DNA of 64,000 nucleotides from Agarophyton chilense (GCA_030374765.1 JARGXX010000068.1:3844001-3908000); one strand, 5' to 3'; counted from the first letter of the stretch, positions 1 to 11,288 are shown. Made by a program: numbers and translations. The notes: generated from the sequence alone by a model not told the origin.

Positions 1-355
1 AACGGAATCGTGCAAGTCACGCCGAATTCCTTTTTCAGGGTGTTGGTTGCCAATCTGGGAAAGGCTCCCCAGACGCTGGCAAAGAACCAAGTCATTGGGT
101 CTGTGACGCCGCACCCGCTCGCGATGCTCCCTAAAAAGGTGACGGCTGCCGAAGTACTCGGAATAACTCCCTCTACCGAGGATGGTCTCCCGGTATCCGG
201 TGCAGAAACCTCCGGGGAGGCACAGCAGTTGGCGCTCGATAAAACCGTCAAGACGGATGCATTTCCGACCTCGTCGGTTCCCCCACCTGACACCAGGGCA
301 CAGCCTACGCGCTACGATAAGATAGACCCGATCAAGGCCCTCGAGGACCTGGACC
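1..355 (+). CDS. pol: Element B pol, protease C-terminal region and linker to RT (partial)
   Basis: Open on the plus strand from the window edge to the insertion point of element A. The start reads as the tail of a retropepsin domain (TPNSFFRVLVANLGKAPQTL) followed by a polar linker that ends in KIDPIKALEDLDL. In Ty3/gypsy pol this position precedes the RT domain, which is found directly on the other side of element A at 7147. Fossil block; the start lies outside the window. Confidence 0.7.
351..355. repeat. Target-site duplication of element A (left copy)
   Basis: GGACC, repeated as GGACC at 7147-7151 directly after the right LTR. Five bases is the usual duplication length for Ty3/gypsy integrases. 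Confidence 0.92.
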
Positions 356-1269
356 TGTGGAGCAAAACCCGGCGACGGGAAGTGCTCTCAAGGTGTTCGA
401 AGCCTTGCTCCCTGGGGGAGGCAGACTCAGAGACAGAGCCCTCCGTTCCACCCGTAGTGTGGGGTGTAACTCCCACGGGGGATTCCGGCAGTACCGACGG
501 AGGTGAGGGGTAGAAACCGTTGGATCGGGAATGGGTATGAGTATCCCAAAGAATGGGGGAAAATCCGGCGAACAGGAAAAACGGGGCGAGGGTCGGGCAC
601 TAACAGGCACCGGACCCGAGAACCAGAAAAGGGGCGAAACAACAAAAGAAACCCAATACAGGGGCGAAAACCTGTCCTGGAAAGGAAACACAAAAAGTAC
701 GCAACAAGTAAGCAGAACCCCCACGGGGTATCGTGCACGCAGGTCGTCTGAGCGGTCCCAAGGGGGTGGTTGCACGGAACCCAAACGTGGGCACTCTCCA
801 AGTGGAGTCGTGTCCCTACGCAGGCGTTGCTAACCAGAGCCCGTTCCGGGTTGTAAGGCCGAAACGATGGCGACGAAGAACCTCTAAAGGTATCGAAGAC
901 CAACCTTGGTTACCATTTACTTTGAGCTTCGGACTGTCAGATCTCATCTCCCTAAGTAGGGCCCACTAACTAAACTATACAGTAGTGCACACCTGCTCAG
1001 GGCCATACACGTGGAGATCCAACTGTCAGGGCCCAAAAGTCCAACGTTCTACAAATATCCGAAAATCGGTGCCAAAATTAAGCCACGTGTATCACGGGGC
1101 CAATCCAACCATGGGCCATCCGAATTTTCCCTTATAGGCGAAATATAACCGGAAAACAGTGCCACCTCAGCACACCGTAGAGGGGATCATAATCATTACC
1201 CTCGGAGGGTTCAATCCTCATTCTATGAGTTGCATCTTCAAGTATCCCCTAACTGGGCGTTGCTCTACA
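356..1269 (-). repeat. Element A 3' LTR
   Basis: 914 bp, with TG...CA ends. It is collinear with 6233-7146 at a constant offset of 5877 bases, so there are no length differences. All open frames inside it recur unchanged in the other copy. The polypurine tract of the minus-strand element abuts it at 1270-1285. Confidence 0.93.
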
Positions 1270-1311
1270 TCTCCCCTTCCTTAAGACGAGGAAGAACATT
1301 CCGAGCCGCGG

Positions 1312-2247
1312 GTGTCTAACTTTCCGATCACTATACATACTTCTTTCCCAATGGGGTCCTTCACCACTTCTGAGGATCGCCACAAAACCGGCACATCGGT
1401 ACAACTTTCTTCTACTCCTCCGACTTTCGGCGATACGCAACTTCTCGCAGCAGCGGTTTCGACTAGCCCTCTCAAGGGAATGAACCCATACGTCATCAAC
1501 CCACTCTCGGGGCCATCGGCCTCCGCGCCGGCGGACAACGAAGCTCCCCAGCAGGGTGGAGATTTCTCCGATGCTACGGACCATCATGCGTCAGATCGAC
1601 CTTGTCCCAGCGTTGGGTTCGGCCAGCAACGTGCAGGACCTGTATCCAATCTTGGACGTGATCGACAACACCCAATGGGATCGAGTTCCAGTGGTAAATC
1701 AACCGGCAGGGGAAGGATCCGCGCGAGACAAGTCTCCTGGCCGGTACGATCCGGGCTCCGGTAACTGGGTCTATTACAATCCCTTCGAAGGGGTTCGCAT
1801 CAGCGCGGCGCAAGCACGGGCGCTGATTGACTTGCCTCGACCGATGCCGGTGGGACACCCGACGGGGTTCATTTATACCGACGATTACGAGTACGAGCCT
1901 CCAGTAGACCTGGACGATCCAGAGTGGGATAACGAAGTGCCAGCTCCTAGTGGAGTACTCCCTGTGGAGCCATCTGCACCCACTAACCAGTGGGAACGAC
2001 CTCAGCTGCGGCGGCGAATGCATCCGGTGGCGGTCCATCTGCTCCCCCCGGGTGGGGTGTGAACCCCCTTGCGCAGGCGCCGGTTGCCACTCCGCAAGCG
2101 GATAGTGTGCGAAAAGGCCTCGTGAACGCAGGCATTCCGATTCCCCCGGGTATGACGGATGTGAGCCAGATGTTGGCTTTCGCCTCGGCGTACCATCAGG
2201 GTCAGAATCCCAACGGTGGGGCGGGTCCCTCCTCGGGCTTTCCGTAG
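1312..2247 (+). CDS. Element A opposite-strand ORF block
   Basis: Plus-strand open frames (1312-1764, 1556-2062, 1990-2247) running against gag of the same element and lying between the chromodomain tail and the 3' LTR. The middle frame has LDVIDNTQWDRVP followed by WVYYNPFEG and an acidic stretch. The opposite-strand frame of element B at 13396-12065 has LDFLEGVQWDEVP followed by FVYFDPW, so the two are homologous. The last frame (APVATPQADSVRKGLVNAG) is rich in Gly, Pro and Ala. Function unknown; no family recognised. Confidence 0.6.
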
Positions 2248-2316
2248 TTCCGCCTTCGGGCAATTGTAGAGTCCATAGCTTGGCGACAATAGTAAACTTC
2301 TGATATTTGCATAACT

Positions 2317-2453
2317 TCTTTTCTTCTTCCTTCCTAGGATCTTCTTTATCTTCTTCATTCCTTCTTAGGATCTTCTTCATCTTCTGCCCTTCCTAGGGTC
2401 CAATCTTCTTCTTAATCTTCTTCTCCACTTCGTGGGTCTTCTTTTCCTTTTTC
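2317..2453. repeat. CTT-rich imperfect tandem tract in element A
   Basis: Pyrimidine-rich run built from repeated CTTCTT and about three imperfect copies of a unit like TCCTAGGATCTTCTTCATCT. It lies between the opposite-strand ORF block and the chromodomain tail. It probably arose by slippage. Confidence 0.75.
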
Positions 2454-2628
2454 ATTATAAACTGTCCCGATAACCGGTGTTGTGATCCCCGGTTAACGGC
2501 GCTAGGCCGAGGGCCAGTAGACATTCCCTCTCAATACGTGTTCTTCGGGATACTCTCCTCAATTCCTCTTCAGAGGTCCAACATCTTCCTCACTTCGAGG
2601 TCGCATCCACAACAGTTCCCGTGGTGGC

Positions 2629-2841
2629 TTACCCGACTTGGGCACGATCCAGACTTGGAGGCAAGGTTACCCGAGCGCGTCGGTGATATGATAAAACCTT
2701 AGACCTCGGAAGGTGCTCAATGGGTTCCACTGTATCCTCATCAGGCGAGAATACGTACCATCGGACTTGGTAGCAGACTTCTCCCTCGGGGGTGTAGATG
2801 TGACGCACGATGCGATCGATAACGAATTCCTGCGGGTACAC
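2629..2841 (-). CDS. Element A chromodomain tail of pol
   Basis: Seventy-residue frame with YPQEFVIDRIVRHIYTPEGE, then WYVFSPDEDTVEPIEHLPRS. It matches the chromodomain of element B at 11067-11288 (VQEYVLDRIVGHSYDEHG, WDTPEPIEHLPRS). In chromoviruses this domain sits at the end of integrase and is thought to guide integration to marked chromatin. Here it is the only recognisable pol piece. Confidence 0.75.
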   Translation of the reverse strand: MYPQEFVIDRIVRHIYTPEGEVCYQVRWYVFSPDEDTVEPIEHLPRSKVLSYHRRARVTLPPSLDRAQVG

Positions 2842-3197
2842 TTTTCCCTGTTCGGGCTTCTATTCCATCTTGGAACGCTCTAGTTCCCTTGAGGGTGTCA
2901 ACGTAGGGTCTAGACACACCCCGGTGGGTTCTTTTCCGTGTTGCGAGCGGGTCTCAGCACTTCGTCCAAACGGCGCCGAGTGGCCTGTGGGCTACGTTGT
3001 AACTTCCGTCTACGGAGTCAAAACGGCCCAGTTTGGGTTCTTCTTAAAGCGGAGATCTTCCCGATAACAACGGTGTTCTTAGATTCCGTGACGGTTGAGA
3101 AACCGCGACGCGGTAGCGTCTCCAATCTCAGGGGGGTAAGACTTCAACGTCAACCCGAGCTACGGGGACGAAGGCTGCTCTTGTGCAACGCGCCGTG

Positions 3198-3302
3198 CGA
3201 CGGAGGCGGTTTGCAGGACGGTTGGTCGTCAGAGCCTTTTGATTGTCTCAGTGAGGCGGTTTGCGCGACGGTTGGTCGTCAAAGCCTTTTGATTGGCTCG
3301 GT
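3198..3302. repeat. Two-copy tandem repeat, unit about 50 bp, in element A
   Basis: GAGGCGGTTTGC..GACGGTTGGTCGTC..AGCCTTTTGATTG occurs twice back to back with a few differences. It lies in the interval between gag and the chromodomain tail. Confidence 0.8.
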
Positions 3303-3977
3303 GCAATTCGACGTGTGCCACATAAATGCACGGGCGCCGGTTGCCACTCCGCAAGCGGATGTGAGGTGGCGCTTTCGGCACGCGCTAGCACTCTCCTGAG
3401 CTGTCCCCGACGGGTCTCACTCATTTCTTTCCCATTCCTGAGGGTTCCAGTGTCTCCATAGGAGTTTCTATTCCCATTCCATAACGGAGAGCCAGATTTG
3501 GTCAACCTCGTCGTCGAGATCTTCCCCGTGCGGGTCCGCTGACACAGCTTGTTCCCGAGAAAGCGGGGTTTGGGTGTGCGGCACCTCAGTGTCTCTTCCC
3601 CGGCGGCGGGTGATCGTCGGCTCTATAGGCGTTCCGGGTGCGGACTTCTCCACACGACTCTCCCTAGGCGGGTTTTCGTCATCGTTTCTGACGTCGTGCT
3701 CGGCTGGGTCGGCGGTGATGTCGCTACCCATACGCTGGGGTTGTGACTTCTCTGTCGCCGGCTCGGTCGGGCTCGCCGTCTCACTGTGAGAACTAGATTC
3801 CCTGTTAGGGCGACTGGCTGACGCCGAAACATTGTCCTGCGAAGGAACTAAGTCCTCCTCCCCCTCCTTAGGCAGAGAGCCAGGAGGCTTGATTACCTCC
3901 GGTGGGGGAGTAACTCTGTAAGAGTTCGTTGACTGGGCCCTTGAGGGAGCGGGCCCAGGTTCGGGAGTATCCGAAGT

Positions 3978-6130
3978 TTAGTTTTTCGAAGCGGACCCCA
4001 CCGAATTCGGTGCAGCTGCGTCGAAGGGGACCGGTTGTTCCCCGTTCGCGGGTACAAGTTCTGTATCCCTGTCAGCAAGGTGAGCTCGGAGTATCCTTTG
4101 TTCCTCATAGGACCTACTCGGGACTCGAGCTTTCTCCTCAGGGGTCAGAGCCTCGTCCTGAGCGATAATTCGTGAACCCTCCCGCAGGGGAAATGTGCAG
4201 TCTGGTGCTTTGTGACCACGGAGGTAACACAAATAGTAAATCAGCTCTGCCGGGTTCGGTTGTGGACGTGAATCCACGCGAAGTGGTGCTGTATCCCTCC
4301 ATCCGGGGCGAGAGACCCGAGCAGCGGTATTCGCAAAATGTAGCGATGCGGCTGGCACCCTCCGTCCGTGGGTATAGAGGGCAGGGTCTTCATCCGTAGT
4401 CGGAGCGGATGTCGAGGGCAACTCAGATGTACCTATAGATTCGGGGTTACTTCCCATGAAGTGAATGTTATCATTGACCCCCACAGGGGCAGGGCCTCGT
4501 GCAAGTGACGAAGACGAGTTACCTCTATCGGCGAGGAGTGCACTTGTCGGCCGACTCTTTCGGTTCTGCCGGGCACGGAGAGTATCCCCCTCAGCCTGGG
4601 CGTACTGAACCAGTTCCAATTAGGTCAGCTTGCGCTTCTCTTCCCGATGTCGGGCAACCAATGCCCTTATCGAGGGGTCCAAACCATCCACAAACATGGA
4701 GCATCTCTCGTAGGCGGGGAATACATTCCCGCATCGGTGAAACGCTTTATTCAAGCGAGTTGAATACACCGTTTCGGTTTCCATCGGCTTCTGCCGCGTA
4801 TCCCTTAATGCAAGGGTTGCTTCCTGAATCGCATTTCCAGTAGCGTATGACCTCAAGAGGTACTGCACCGCTTCGGGCCAGCACGTGACTCCCCCTTCCG
4901 AGGCTCGGGATGATCCACGGACGGAGTTGAACTGGTCTTCAGCCATTCCCTTTAAGAAATAGGGTAATGCAAGATACGCTTGCGCTTCACTTATACCGAG
5001 GATGTCAGCCTCCTGGACGAACCTCGCAAGGAAATCGAGCACCAGAATTGGGTCTGTTCCTGTGAACTCCCTCTTCTGTAGGGTGATGCTCAGCCTTTTG
5101 ATGTAGTCCTTGACCTTACCCGTTCCGCGGGATGTTCGATCTCCCGAAGGGTTATCCAACGGGTAATAGCGGTACGATAGCAGCTTCCGATAGAGAGGAT
5201 TCGTTGGCTTCAGCTCCCTTAATCCAAGGTGTTTCCTACCCTTCTTCCGGGTACGGATTGCCCCTTGAGAGTGTAAGTAGCCTTCGACCGAGTCGCCCGG
5301 GATGACCGGCGTCCATCTTCACTATCCGAAGATTCGGAGGACGAACTCGATGACGAGCGATTGGGATCGGAATCCGATAAATCCTCTTGGAGGTGAACCC
5401 TCTTCTTGGACTTGCGGCGGTCCCGTTTAGCGGAGCGGTGTTCTTCGTCTTCCGAAACGTCGGGTTTATCCTTCGAGGCTTCTGTGTCTCCGTCCATACG
5501 GATAATGGCGTCGAGGGTGTCCAGCCGAGCTCGGAAGCGTTCCGCTTGCACGCGGTGCTCCTCCACGAGGCTCCGGTACTCCTGGATAACGACCCCAGGG
5601 GTACCAAAGCTTTCCAAAAGGGAGTTCACATCCCTCCTCAGGGTACGAAGGTCATCGGCGACTCCCCGCACCTGGGCGTCCTCCACCTTGAGGCGGAGGG
5701 TAGTAACCTCCTGAAGGAGCTCGACGTGAGCCGCGTTGGCGATATCAATTCGAGTCTCCAGGCGCTGTAATTCAGGGTCGGCCCGACTTCGGGGTGCTGC
5801 TGAGGGGGTCTCCACCACTGGAGCTGGGCCCACAGCCACGACCTCTCGAGGACCTGAAACCACTGAGGGTGCTCTCCGAGTGTCCGGATCGATACCGGAA
5901 TCGTTCCGACCTTCGGGAATTGAGCTCCTCGGCCTAGGCGGGGCCGGGGGCTCTAAATCTGCTTGACGGTTCGATCCAGTCCTGCAACCACGGGTAGGCG
6001 GCGTCATGCAGCAGACACGACACTGACGATTCGGTGTAACGATGAATTCGATCACGAGATTCCCGGAGAACGGATGACGTAACACAAAACAAAAATAAAA
6101 ACCAATTCCACCCTTTCCAAAGGGGACCAC
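3978..6130 (-). CDS. gag: Element A gag (three adjacent open blocks)
   Basis: Minus-strand frames 6130-5219, 5159-4620 and 4619-3978. The first is Pro/Arg rich, then helical (residues about 115-210: LETRIDIANAAHVELLQEVT), then a Ser/Asp/Glu stretch. The second is the retrotransposon gag core (VLDFLARFVQEADILGISEA, ALPYFLKGMAEDQF). The third ends with a zinc-knuckle-like stretch, LCYLRGHKAPDC. Gag forms the particle and packages RNA; chromoviral gags have this coil, core, knuckle order. A decayed relative of the core is at 27740-28940. Confidence 0.8.
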
Positions 6131-6212
6131 TACAACAAATCTTCACGACGGTGCTTCCTCTTCCAGGAGATATTCCAACACGTGGATGACCAACCAAAAG
6201 GCCAAGAACGGC

Positions 6213-6230
6213 TTCTAAGTCAGGAGACCA
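6213..6230 (-). other. Primer-binding site of element A
   Basis: Next to the 5' LTR the minus strand reads TGGTCTCCTGACTTAGAA, two bases from the LTR end. It starts with TGG, the complement of a tRNA CCA end. Elements D (21642-21625) and F (57236-57253) have nearly the same site, pointing to a shared tRNA primer. Confidence 0.7.
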
Positions 6231-6232
6231 CT

Positions 6233-7146
6233 TGTGGAGCAAAACCCGGCGACGGGAAGTGCTCTCAAGGTGTTCGAAGCCTTGCTCCCTGGGGGAGGCA
6301 GACTCAGAGACAGAGCCCTCCGTTCCACCCGTAGTGTGGGGTGTAACTCCCACGGGGGATTCCGGCAGTACCGACGGAGGTGAGGGGTAGAAACCGTTGG
6401 ATCGGGAATGGGTATGAGTATCCCAAAGAATGGGGGAAAATCCGGCGAACAGGAAAAACGGGGCGAGGGTCGGGCACTAACAGGCACCGGACCCGAGAAC
6501 CAGAAAAGGGGCGAAACAACAAAAGAAACCCAATACAGGGGCGAAAACCTGTCCTGGAAAGGAAACACAAAAAGTACGCAACAAGTAAGCAGAACCCCCA
6601 CGGGGTATCGTGCACGCAGGTCGTCTGAGCGGTCCCAAGGGGGTGGTTGCACGGAACCCAAACGTGGGCACTCTCCAAGTGGAGTCGTGTCCCTACGCAG
6701 GCGTTGCTAACCAGAGCCCGTTCCGGGTTGTAAGGCCGAAACGATGGCGACGAAGAACCTCTAAAGGTATCGAAGACCAACCTTGGTTACCATTTACTTT
6801 GAGCTTCGGACTGTCAGATCTCATCTCCCTAAGTAGGGCCCACTAACTAAACTATACAGTAGTGCACACCTGCTCAGGGCCATACACGTGGAGATCCAAC
6901 TGTCAGGGCCCAAAAGTCCAACGTTCTACAAATATCCGAAAATCGGTGCCAAAATTAAGCCACGTGTATCACGGGGCCAATCCAACCATGGGCCATCCGA
7001 ATTTTCCCTTATAGGCGAAATATAACCGGAAAACAGTGCCACCTCAGCACACCGTAGAGGGGATCATAATCATTACCCTCGGAGGGTTCAATCCTCATTC
7101 TATGAGTTGCATCTTCAAGTATCCCCTAACTGGGAGTTGCTCTACA
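6233..7146 (-). repeat. Element A 5' LTR
   Basis: 914 bp, same ends and content as 356-1269; GGGAGTT here against GGGCGTT there is the one difference I noticed. Target duplication GGACC follows directly. Confidence 0.93.
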
Positions 7147-9503
7147 GGACCTGAGTCATGTACCGGTCTCACACCGGGACCGCTTACGCGGAACGCTACG
7201 CGAGTTGACCACAATGTGGGACGGCTCACTGGGTGAGATCAATACAACCGAACATCGGATAGACTTTCGACCGGACGCACGTCCGGTTGCACAACCCCCT
7301 TACAGGGCGGGACCGAAGGCTCGGGAGGAGGAAGAATTTCAGGTGGACAAGATGCTCCGTGCTGGAGTCATCGAGCCCGCCCAATCTCCTTGGGCTTCAC
7401 CGGTGGTGCTGGCCCTCAAGGCTGACGGCACGTGGCGGTTTTGCGTTGACTACCGCCGCCTCAATGCCGTCACCGTGAGGGACACCTACCCGATTCCGCG
7501 CATGGACGAGTGTATAGACTCGCTCGGGGACGCTACCGTGTTTACGGCTCTGGATGCTAACTGGGGCTACTGGCAAGTCCCAGTCCGGGAAGAGGACCGA
7601 GACAAAACCGCGTTTGTTTGCCACTCGGGTTCCTACCGCTTCAAGCGGATGCCGTTTAGTTTAACCAATGCACCGGCCACCTTTCAAAGGGCAATAGACA
7701 TACTGATGTCGCGTTTCAAGTGGCGCACGTGCCTTGTCTACTTGGACGACATCATTGTCTTTTCCAGAAACCTGGACGATCACCTGACCCACGTGCGGGA
7801 CGTGATGACCGTACTGCGAGACGCAGGAATAACCCTCAAGTTGAGGAAGTGCGAGTTCTTCACCGACACGGTGAAGTATCTCGGGCACGTCATCCGTCCA
7901 GGACGGTTAATGATCGAACAAGTTCGTATCAAGTCCCTCTGCGAGGCGAAGGAGCCCCGTACTCAAACGGAGCTCCGATCCTTTTTAGGTCTGGTCAACG
8001 TCTATCGACCGTTTATACCGAGTTTCTCGTATATCGCCGCTCCGCTAAACGCGCTACTGCGGAAGGGCCAGCCACCGAAGCTTGCGCCATTTACCACCGA
8101 TCAGTCGGAATCTTTTCGCTCCTTGATTAAGGCAGTTACGACAGCTCCCATCCTATCCTTGCCCAAACCTGGGCTTCCCTACTCCATCGACACCGACGCC
8201 AGCGACCACCAGGTGGGCTGCGCACTGTTCCAAACCACCCCCGAGGGGGAAACGCAAACCAATTGGCTATTGGTCCCGCACGCTGAACGTCCACGAGCGC
8301 AACTACTCGGTCTCCGAGAAGGAGTGCCTCGCAGTGGTCTGGGCGCTATCCACTTTGCTCCCATACCTCATGGGCGTTCATTTCACCGTGTACACGGACC
8401 ATGCCTCGTTGAGGTGGCTGCTGAACATCGCAGATCCTTCTGGCCGCTTAATGCGGTGGCGCCTCCGCTTGACGGAATTCGACTTCGAAGTCGTCTACAA
8501 AAAGGGTGTCCAGAACACCCAAGCAGACGCCCTCTCTCGAGTACCTACGACAGGTGAAGCACTTGCCGACCCGGAGGTCGACGAGATCCCGTGCTTTACC
8601 TTGGAAGCGGAAACACCGACGGAGTCGGACTGGCCCGAAACCGGGGAAGACACCATGGAAATGGATGAGCTACTCGCAGCGCGCGAGAATGAAACACCCG
8701 TAGCCGGGACCTTTGTACCCATCTCCACGGAGGAGATGATCCGAGAACAGTTCGGAGACCCGTTCTGCACGCGCATACGGGCCCGCCTAAACGATGGAGA
8801 GGACCTGCCGTTCGAGGTAAACGACATCGGTTACCTCGTCCGGACGGTGGACCACCGATCCCAGATCGTGGTTCCCCACACCTTGCAAACCAGGGTGCTC
8901 CACCACTCACACTACCCGATCCTCGGGGGACACACCGGTGGGAGAAAACTTTATCTAACCCTGCGCAGGGACTTTTATTGGCCCGCTACGGCGGTTGATT
9001 GCTACGCTACGGTGCAGTTCTGCACCCAATGCGCAAAGAACCAGGTGAAACTCCGGAAGCACTCCAAACGGATGAAGCTTTTCACCGCAAGGGCGCCCCT
9101 CGAGTTTGTCGCAATCGACATTCTCGGGCCTCTACTCAAGACGCGCAAGGGAAACAAGTTCCTCTTGTTTATCACTGACCGCTTTTCGAAGCTGGTGCGC
9201 ACCGTACCTTTACGGAAGATCACCGCTTTCACGGTTGCGAACGCCTTCGTTACGCACTGGGCGTTCGTTTATGGCCCTCCGATAGAGGTTCTATCCGATA
9301 ACGGTAAGCAGTTCGCCTCTAAGTTCTTTCAGGACGTCTGCCGCATCCTCGACGTCAAGAACCTGTTTACTACCACCTACCACCCGCAAACAAAGGGGCA
9401 GGTGGAACGCTTCAACCGCACCCTACTCGCGTCGCTACGCTCCTACGTATCCGATCACCCAATGACGTGGGACATTTATTCTGATGCTATAACCTACGCC
9501 TAA
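7147..9503 (+). CDS. pol: Element B pol: reverse transcriptase, RNase H, integrase
   Basis: Two long overlapping open blocks (7205-8557, 8334-9503). RT: RFCVDYRRLNAVTVRDTYPI, ALDANWGYWQV, MPFSLTNAPATF and the catalytic YLDDIIVFS. Connection and RNase H: FLGLVNVYRPFIPSF, IDTDASDHQVGCALF, VYTDHASLRWLL. Integrase: H2C2-like region (HHSHYPILGGHTG, CTQCAKNQVK), then the core with AIDILGPL, VLSDNGKQFASKFF and TTYHPQTKGQVERFNRTL. Gene order RT-RH-IN defines Ty3/gypsy. Fossil with few breaks; the catalytic motifs are recognisable. Confidence 0.9.
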
Positions 9504-9548
9504 AACACGCAGGTCCACCAGACAACCGGTCTGACTCCCTTCGAGCTT

Positions 9549-11288
9549 GTGCTCTCCAGGACACCTCCGCCAGTGGCGGTCGAACCCCAACACAGGGTCA
9601 ACTCTTTCCCATCCGTGGGCCAATACCGCCTGAAGTGGAAGAACTGGATCACCAAGCTCGTACCAGTCGCCCGGAAGTCCATGGAACGTGCCCAGGCCGC
9701 CTACAAGCGGGACTTTGATAACCGCTTACGCGGACCACTACCGGCACCGCCCAAGCCGGGAACCTACGTGTTCGTTCGCCGGGAGTACTACAACCCCCGG
9801 ACCGACAAGCGTCACAAGCTCTCGCCTGTCGCTGAAGGTCCGTTCCGGGTCGTGTCCTCCCTCCCCGGCACCGTTGTGGTGGGCAAGAACGGCGACCACG
9901 AACGTCTTTCACAAGACCGCATCGTAGCCGCCCCACCACCACAGGCGGAAACCGCATCAGCCCCCGTCGAAACGGCCTCGTCGGATACCACGGGTACAAC
10001 GGTGGCACCACGCCCCGCCGTGGTACCGCAGCCCTCACGGGGTCTCTCCGATATACCGACTTTATCGGAACCACCGGCAATGCCGGAAATACCTGGCCCT
10101 CGCGGCCAGCTACCCTTACGGGCGCCGCGCAGCGGTATTTATACCCGCCATGCGGTTAGCCCACCATCACCCGTCGCTCCGTCTAAGGAGGGGGAGGGGA
10201 CCCGCTCAATCGCGGAAGCATCGCCGTCGCAACGGAAGTTTAACCGGGCACCCCGGGCAAGGCCCCCGAGCGGACAACCGGCATCGTCGCCGGACGCCAA
10301 TCCGCTCCCGCGGGACGCGGCGGTCAACCCGACCGCCACGCCACCCCGCAAGGGGAACCAAGGCTTTCGAAGACCCAAAGCCGGGAAGCGAGACCCTATT
10401 GACGCTCCGCATCGCGTGGAAGCAACTAAGGGCTCCCCGCGCATTCGCGGTCGCACACCGAGCGTTTCGGTCGATACCGGTACTCCGGCGGGCGCTGCGC
10501 AAGCAGGTCTAGCGAGCCACTCCGTTGAGAACGGTACGAACCCCATGGGGGAAAAGGGGCGCGACGACAAGTCGAAAACCGCCTCCCTTGCCGAACAATC
10601 GGAGCCAACCGTCCGCGACGGCCCGACCACCCGTCCTCAAGGTCACGTGACCTGGGCGGGAGATCGGACCAGTGGGCACCCGGCATCCCGGTCATTGGCT
10701 GACAGTCACCCCGCGGAGGCGGACCGCCGGGACGGTGAACCACTCACCGCCCACAGCGCACCGCACGGCGGAAACTGCCCACCAATGGGAACGCCTCATG
10801 CCGCAAATCAAGCGGAGGCCTCCGGCGAACCGTCACCAATACGGAAGGACCCCCGCCAACTCGCGGTAAGAGCGGACTTCAGGGAAGCCCCTACCGCCCA
10901 GCGGCAACAAAACCCGGCCGCGCCGGAAACTTCCGCGAAGCGGTACGGCAGCCCCGGCAACCCGGCAACAACTGCAGAGCGGAACTACAAACCGGGTGAC
11001 CCGGAACAGGCGACAACGAGCCCAGCACCACGCGGCGCTGAGGCTCGGGTCACCACCACCCGGCAAGGCCGGCAAGTTTACGTGCAGGAGTACGTCCTCG
11101 ACCGAATCGTCGGACATAGCTACGATGAGCACGGGGTGCTCCAGTACTGGACCCGCTGGTACGGAAACGGGCCGGAGTGGGACACCCCGGAGCCCATCGA
11201 GCACCTCCCGCGCTCCGCGGTAATGCGATACCACCGCCTTGCGGGGACCGCACTCCCAGCCACGCTGGTAAACGCCCAAGAGGGATAA
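9549..11288 (+). CDS. pol: Element B integrase C-terminal tail, disordered linker and chromodomain
   Basis: A 579-residue frame. It starts with the end of integrase (HRVNSFPSVGQYRLKW, FVRREYYNPRTDKRHKLSPV, EGPFRVVSSLPGTVVV; the GPY/F-like region). About 400 residues of Pro/Ala/Arg/Gly-rich low-complexity sequence follow, and it closes with a chromodomain (residues about 505-575: YVQEYVLDRIVGHSYDEHG, WDTPEPIEHLPRSAVMRYHR). A linker this long between integrase and chromodomain is unusual. Its high GC content sets it apart from the AT-rich host genes. Confidence 0.85.
   Translation: MLSRTPPPVAVEPQHRVNSFPSVGQYRLKWKNWITKLVPVARKSMERAQAAYKRDFDNRLRGPLPAPPKPGTYVFVRREYYNPRTDKRHKLSPVAEGPFRVVSSLPGTVVVGKNGDHERLSQDRIVAAPPPQAETASAPVETASSDTTGTTVAPRPAVVPQPSRGLSDIPTLSEPPAMPEIPGPRGQLPLRAPRSGIYTRHAVSPPSPVAPSKEGEGTRSIAEASPSQRKFNRAPRARPPSGQPASSPDANPLPRDAAVNPTATPPRKGNQGFRRPKAGKRDPIDAPHRVEATKGSPRIRGRTPSVSVDTGTPAGAAQAGLASHSVENGTNPMGEKGRDDKSKTASLAEQSEPTVRDGPTTRPQGHVTWAGDRTSGHPASRSLADSHPAEADRRDGEPLTAHSAPHGGNCPPMGTPHAANQAEASGEPSPIRKDPRQLAVRADFREAPTAQRQQNPAAPETSAKRYGSPGNPATTAERNYKPGDPEQATTSPAPRGAEARVTTTRQGRQVYVQEYVLDRIVGHSYDEHGVLQYWTRWYGNGPEWDTPEPIEHLPRSAVMRYHRLAGTALPATLVNAQEG

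Larger units (their letters stand above)
2077..3360. repeat. 27-bp module present twice in element A
   Basis: The 27 bases at 2077-2103 recur identically at 3334-3360 (core GCCGGTTGCCACTCCGCAAG). The first copy lies in the opposite-strand ORF block, the second near a 50-bp tandem duplication (3198-3302). Confidence 0.8.
356..7146 (-). mobile_element. Element A: young non-autonomous chromovirus derivative nested in B
   Basis: Bounded by two 914-bp direct LTRs (356-1269, 6233-7146) that begin TGTGG and end CTACA on the plus strand, and flanked by the 5-bp duplication GGACC (351-355 and 7147-7151). The element reads on the minus strand: 5' LTR on the right, primer-binding site at 6230-6213, gag blocks from 6130 to 3978, a chromodomain tail at 2841-2629, polypurine tract at 1285-1270 and 3' LTR on the left. 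No RT, RNase H or integrase is recognisable, so it looks like a gag-carrying derivative that depends on another element. The same opposite-strand ORF block as in B lies next to the 3' LTR. I noticed only one LTR difference (1257 against 7134), so the insertion is very recent. Confidence 0.93.

Noticed and set aside
332-969. Overlapping open frames on both strands within the element A LTR
   Set aside because: They repeat exactly in the second LTR and lie in non-coding LTR sequence; frames arise from GC-rich composition.
2317-2453. CTT-rich tract as a polypurine tract of element A
   Set aside because: It is far from the LTR; a better placed tract abuts the LTR at 1270-1285.
3198-3360. CRISPR-like array in element A
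   Set aside because: Only two units with no regular spacers, in a eukaryotic retroelement.
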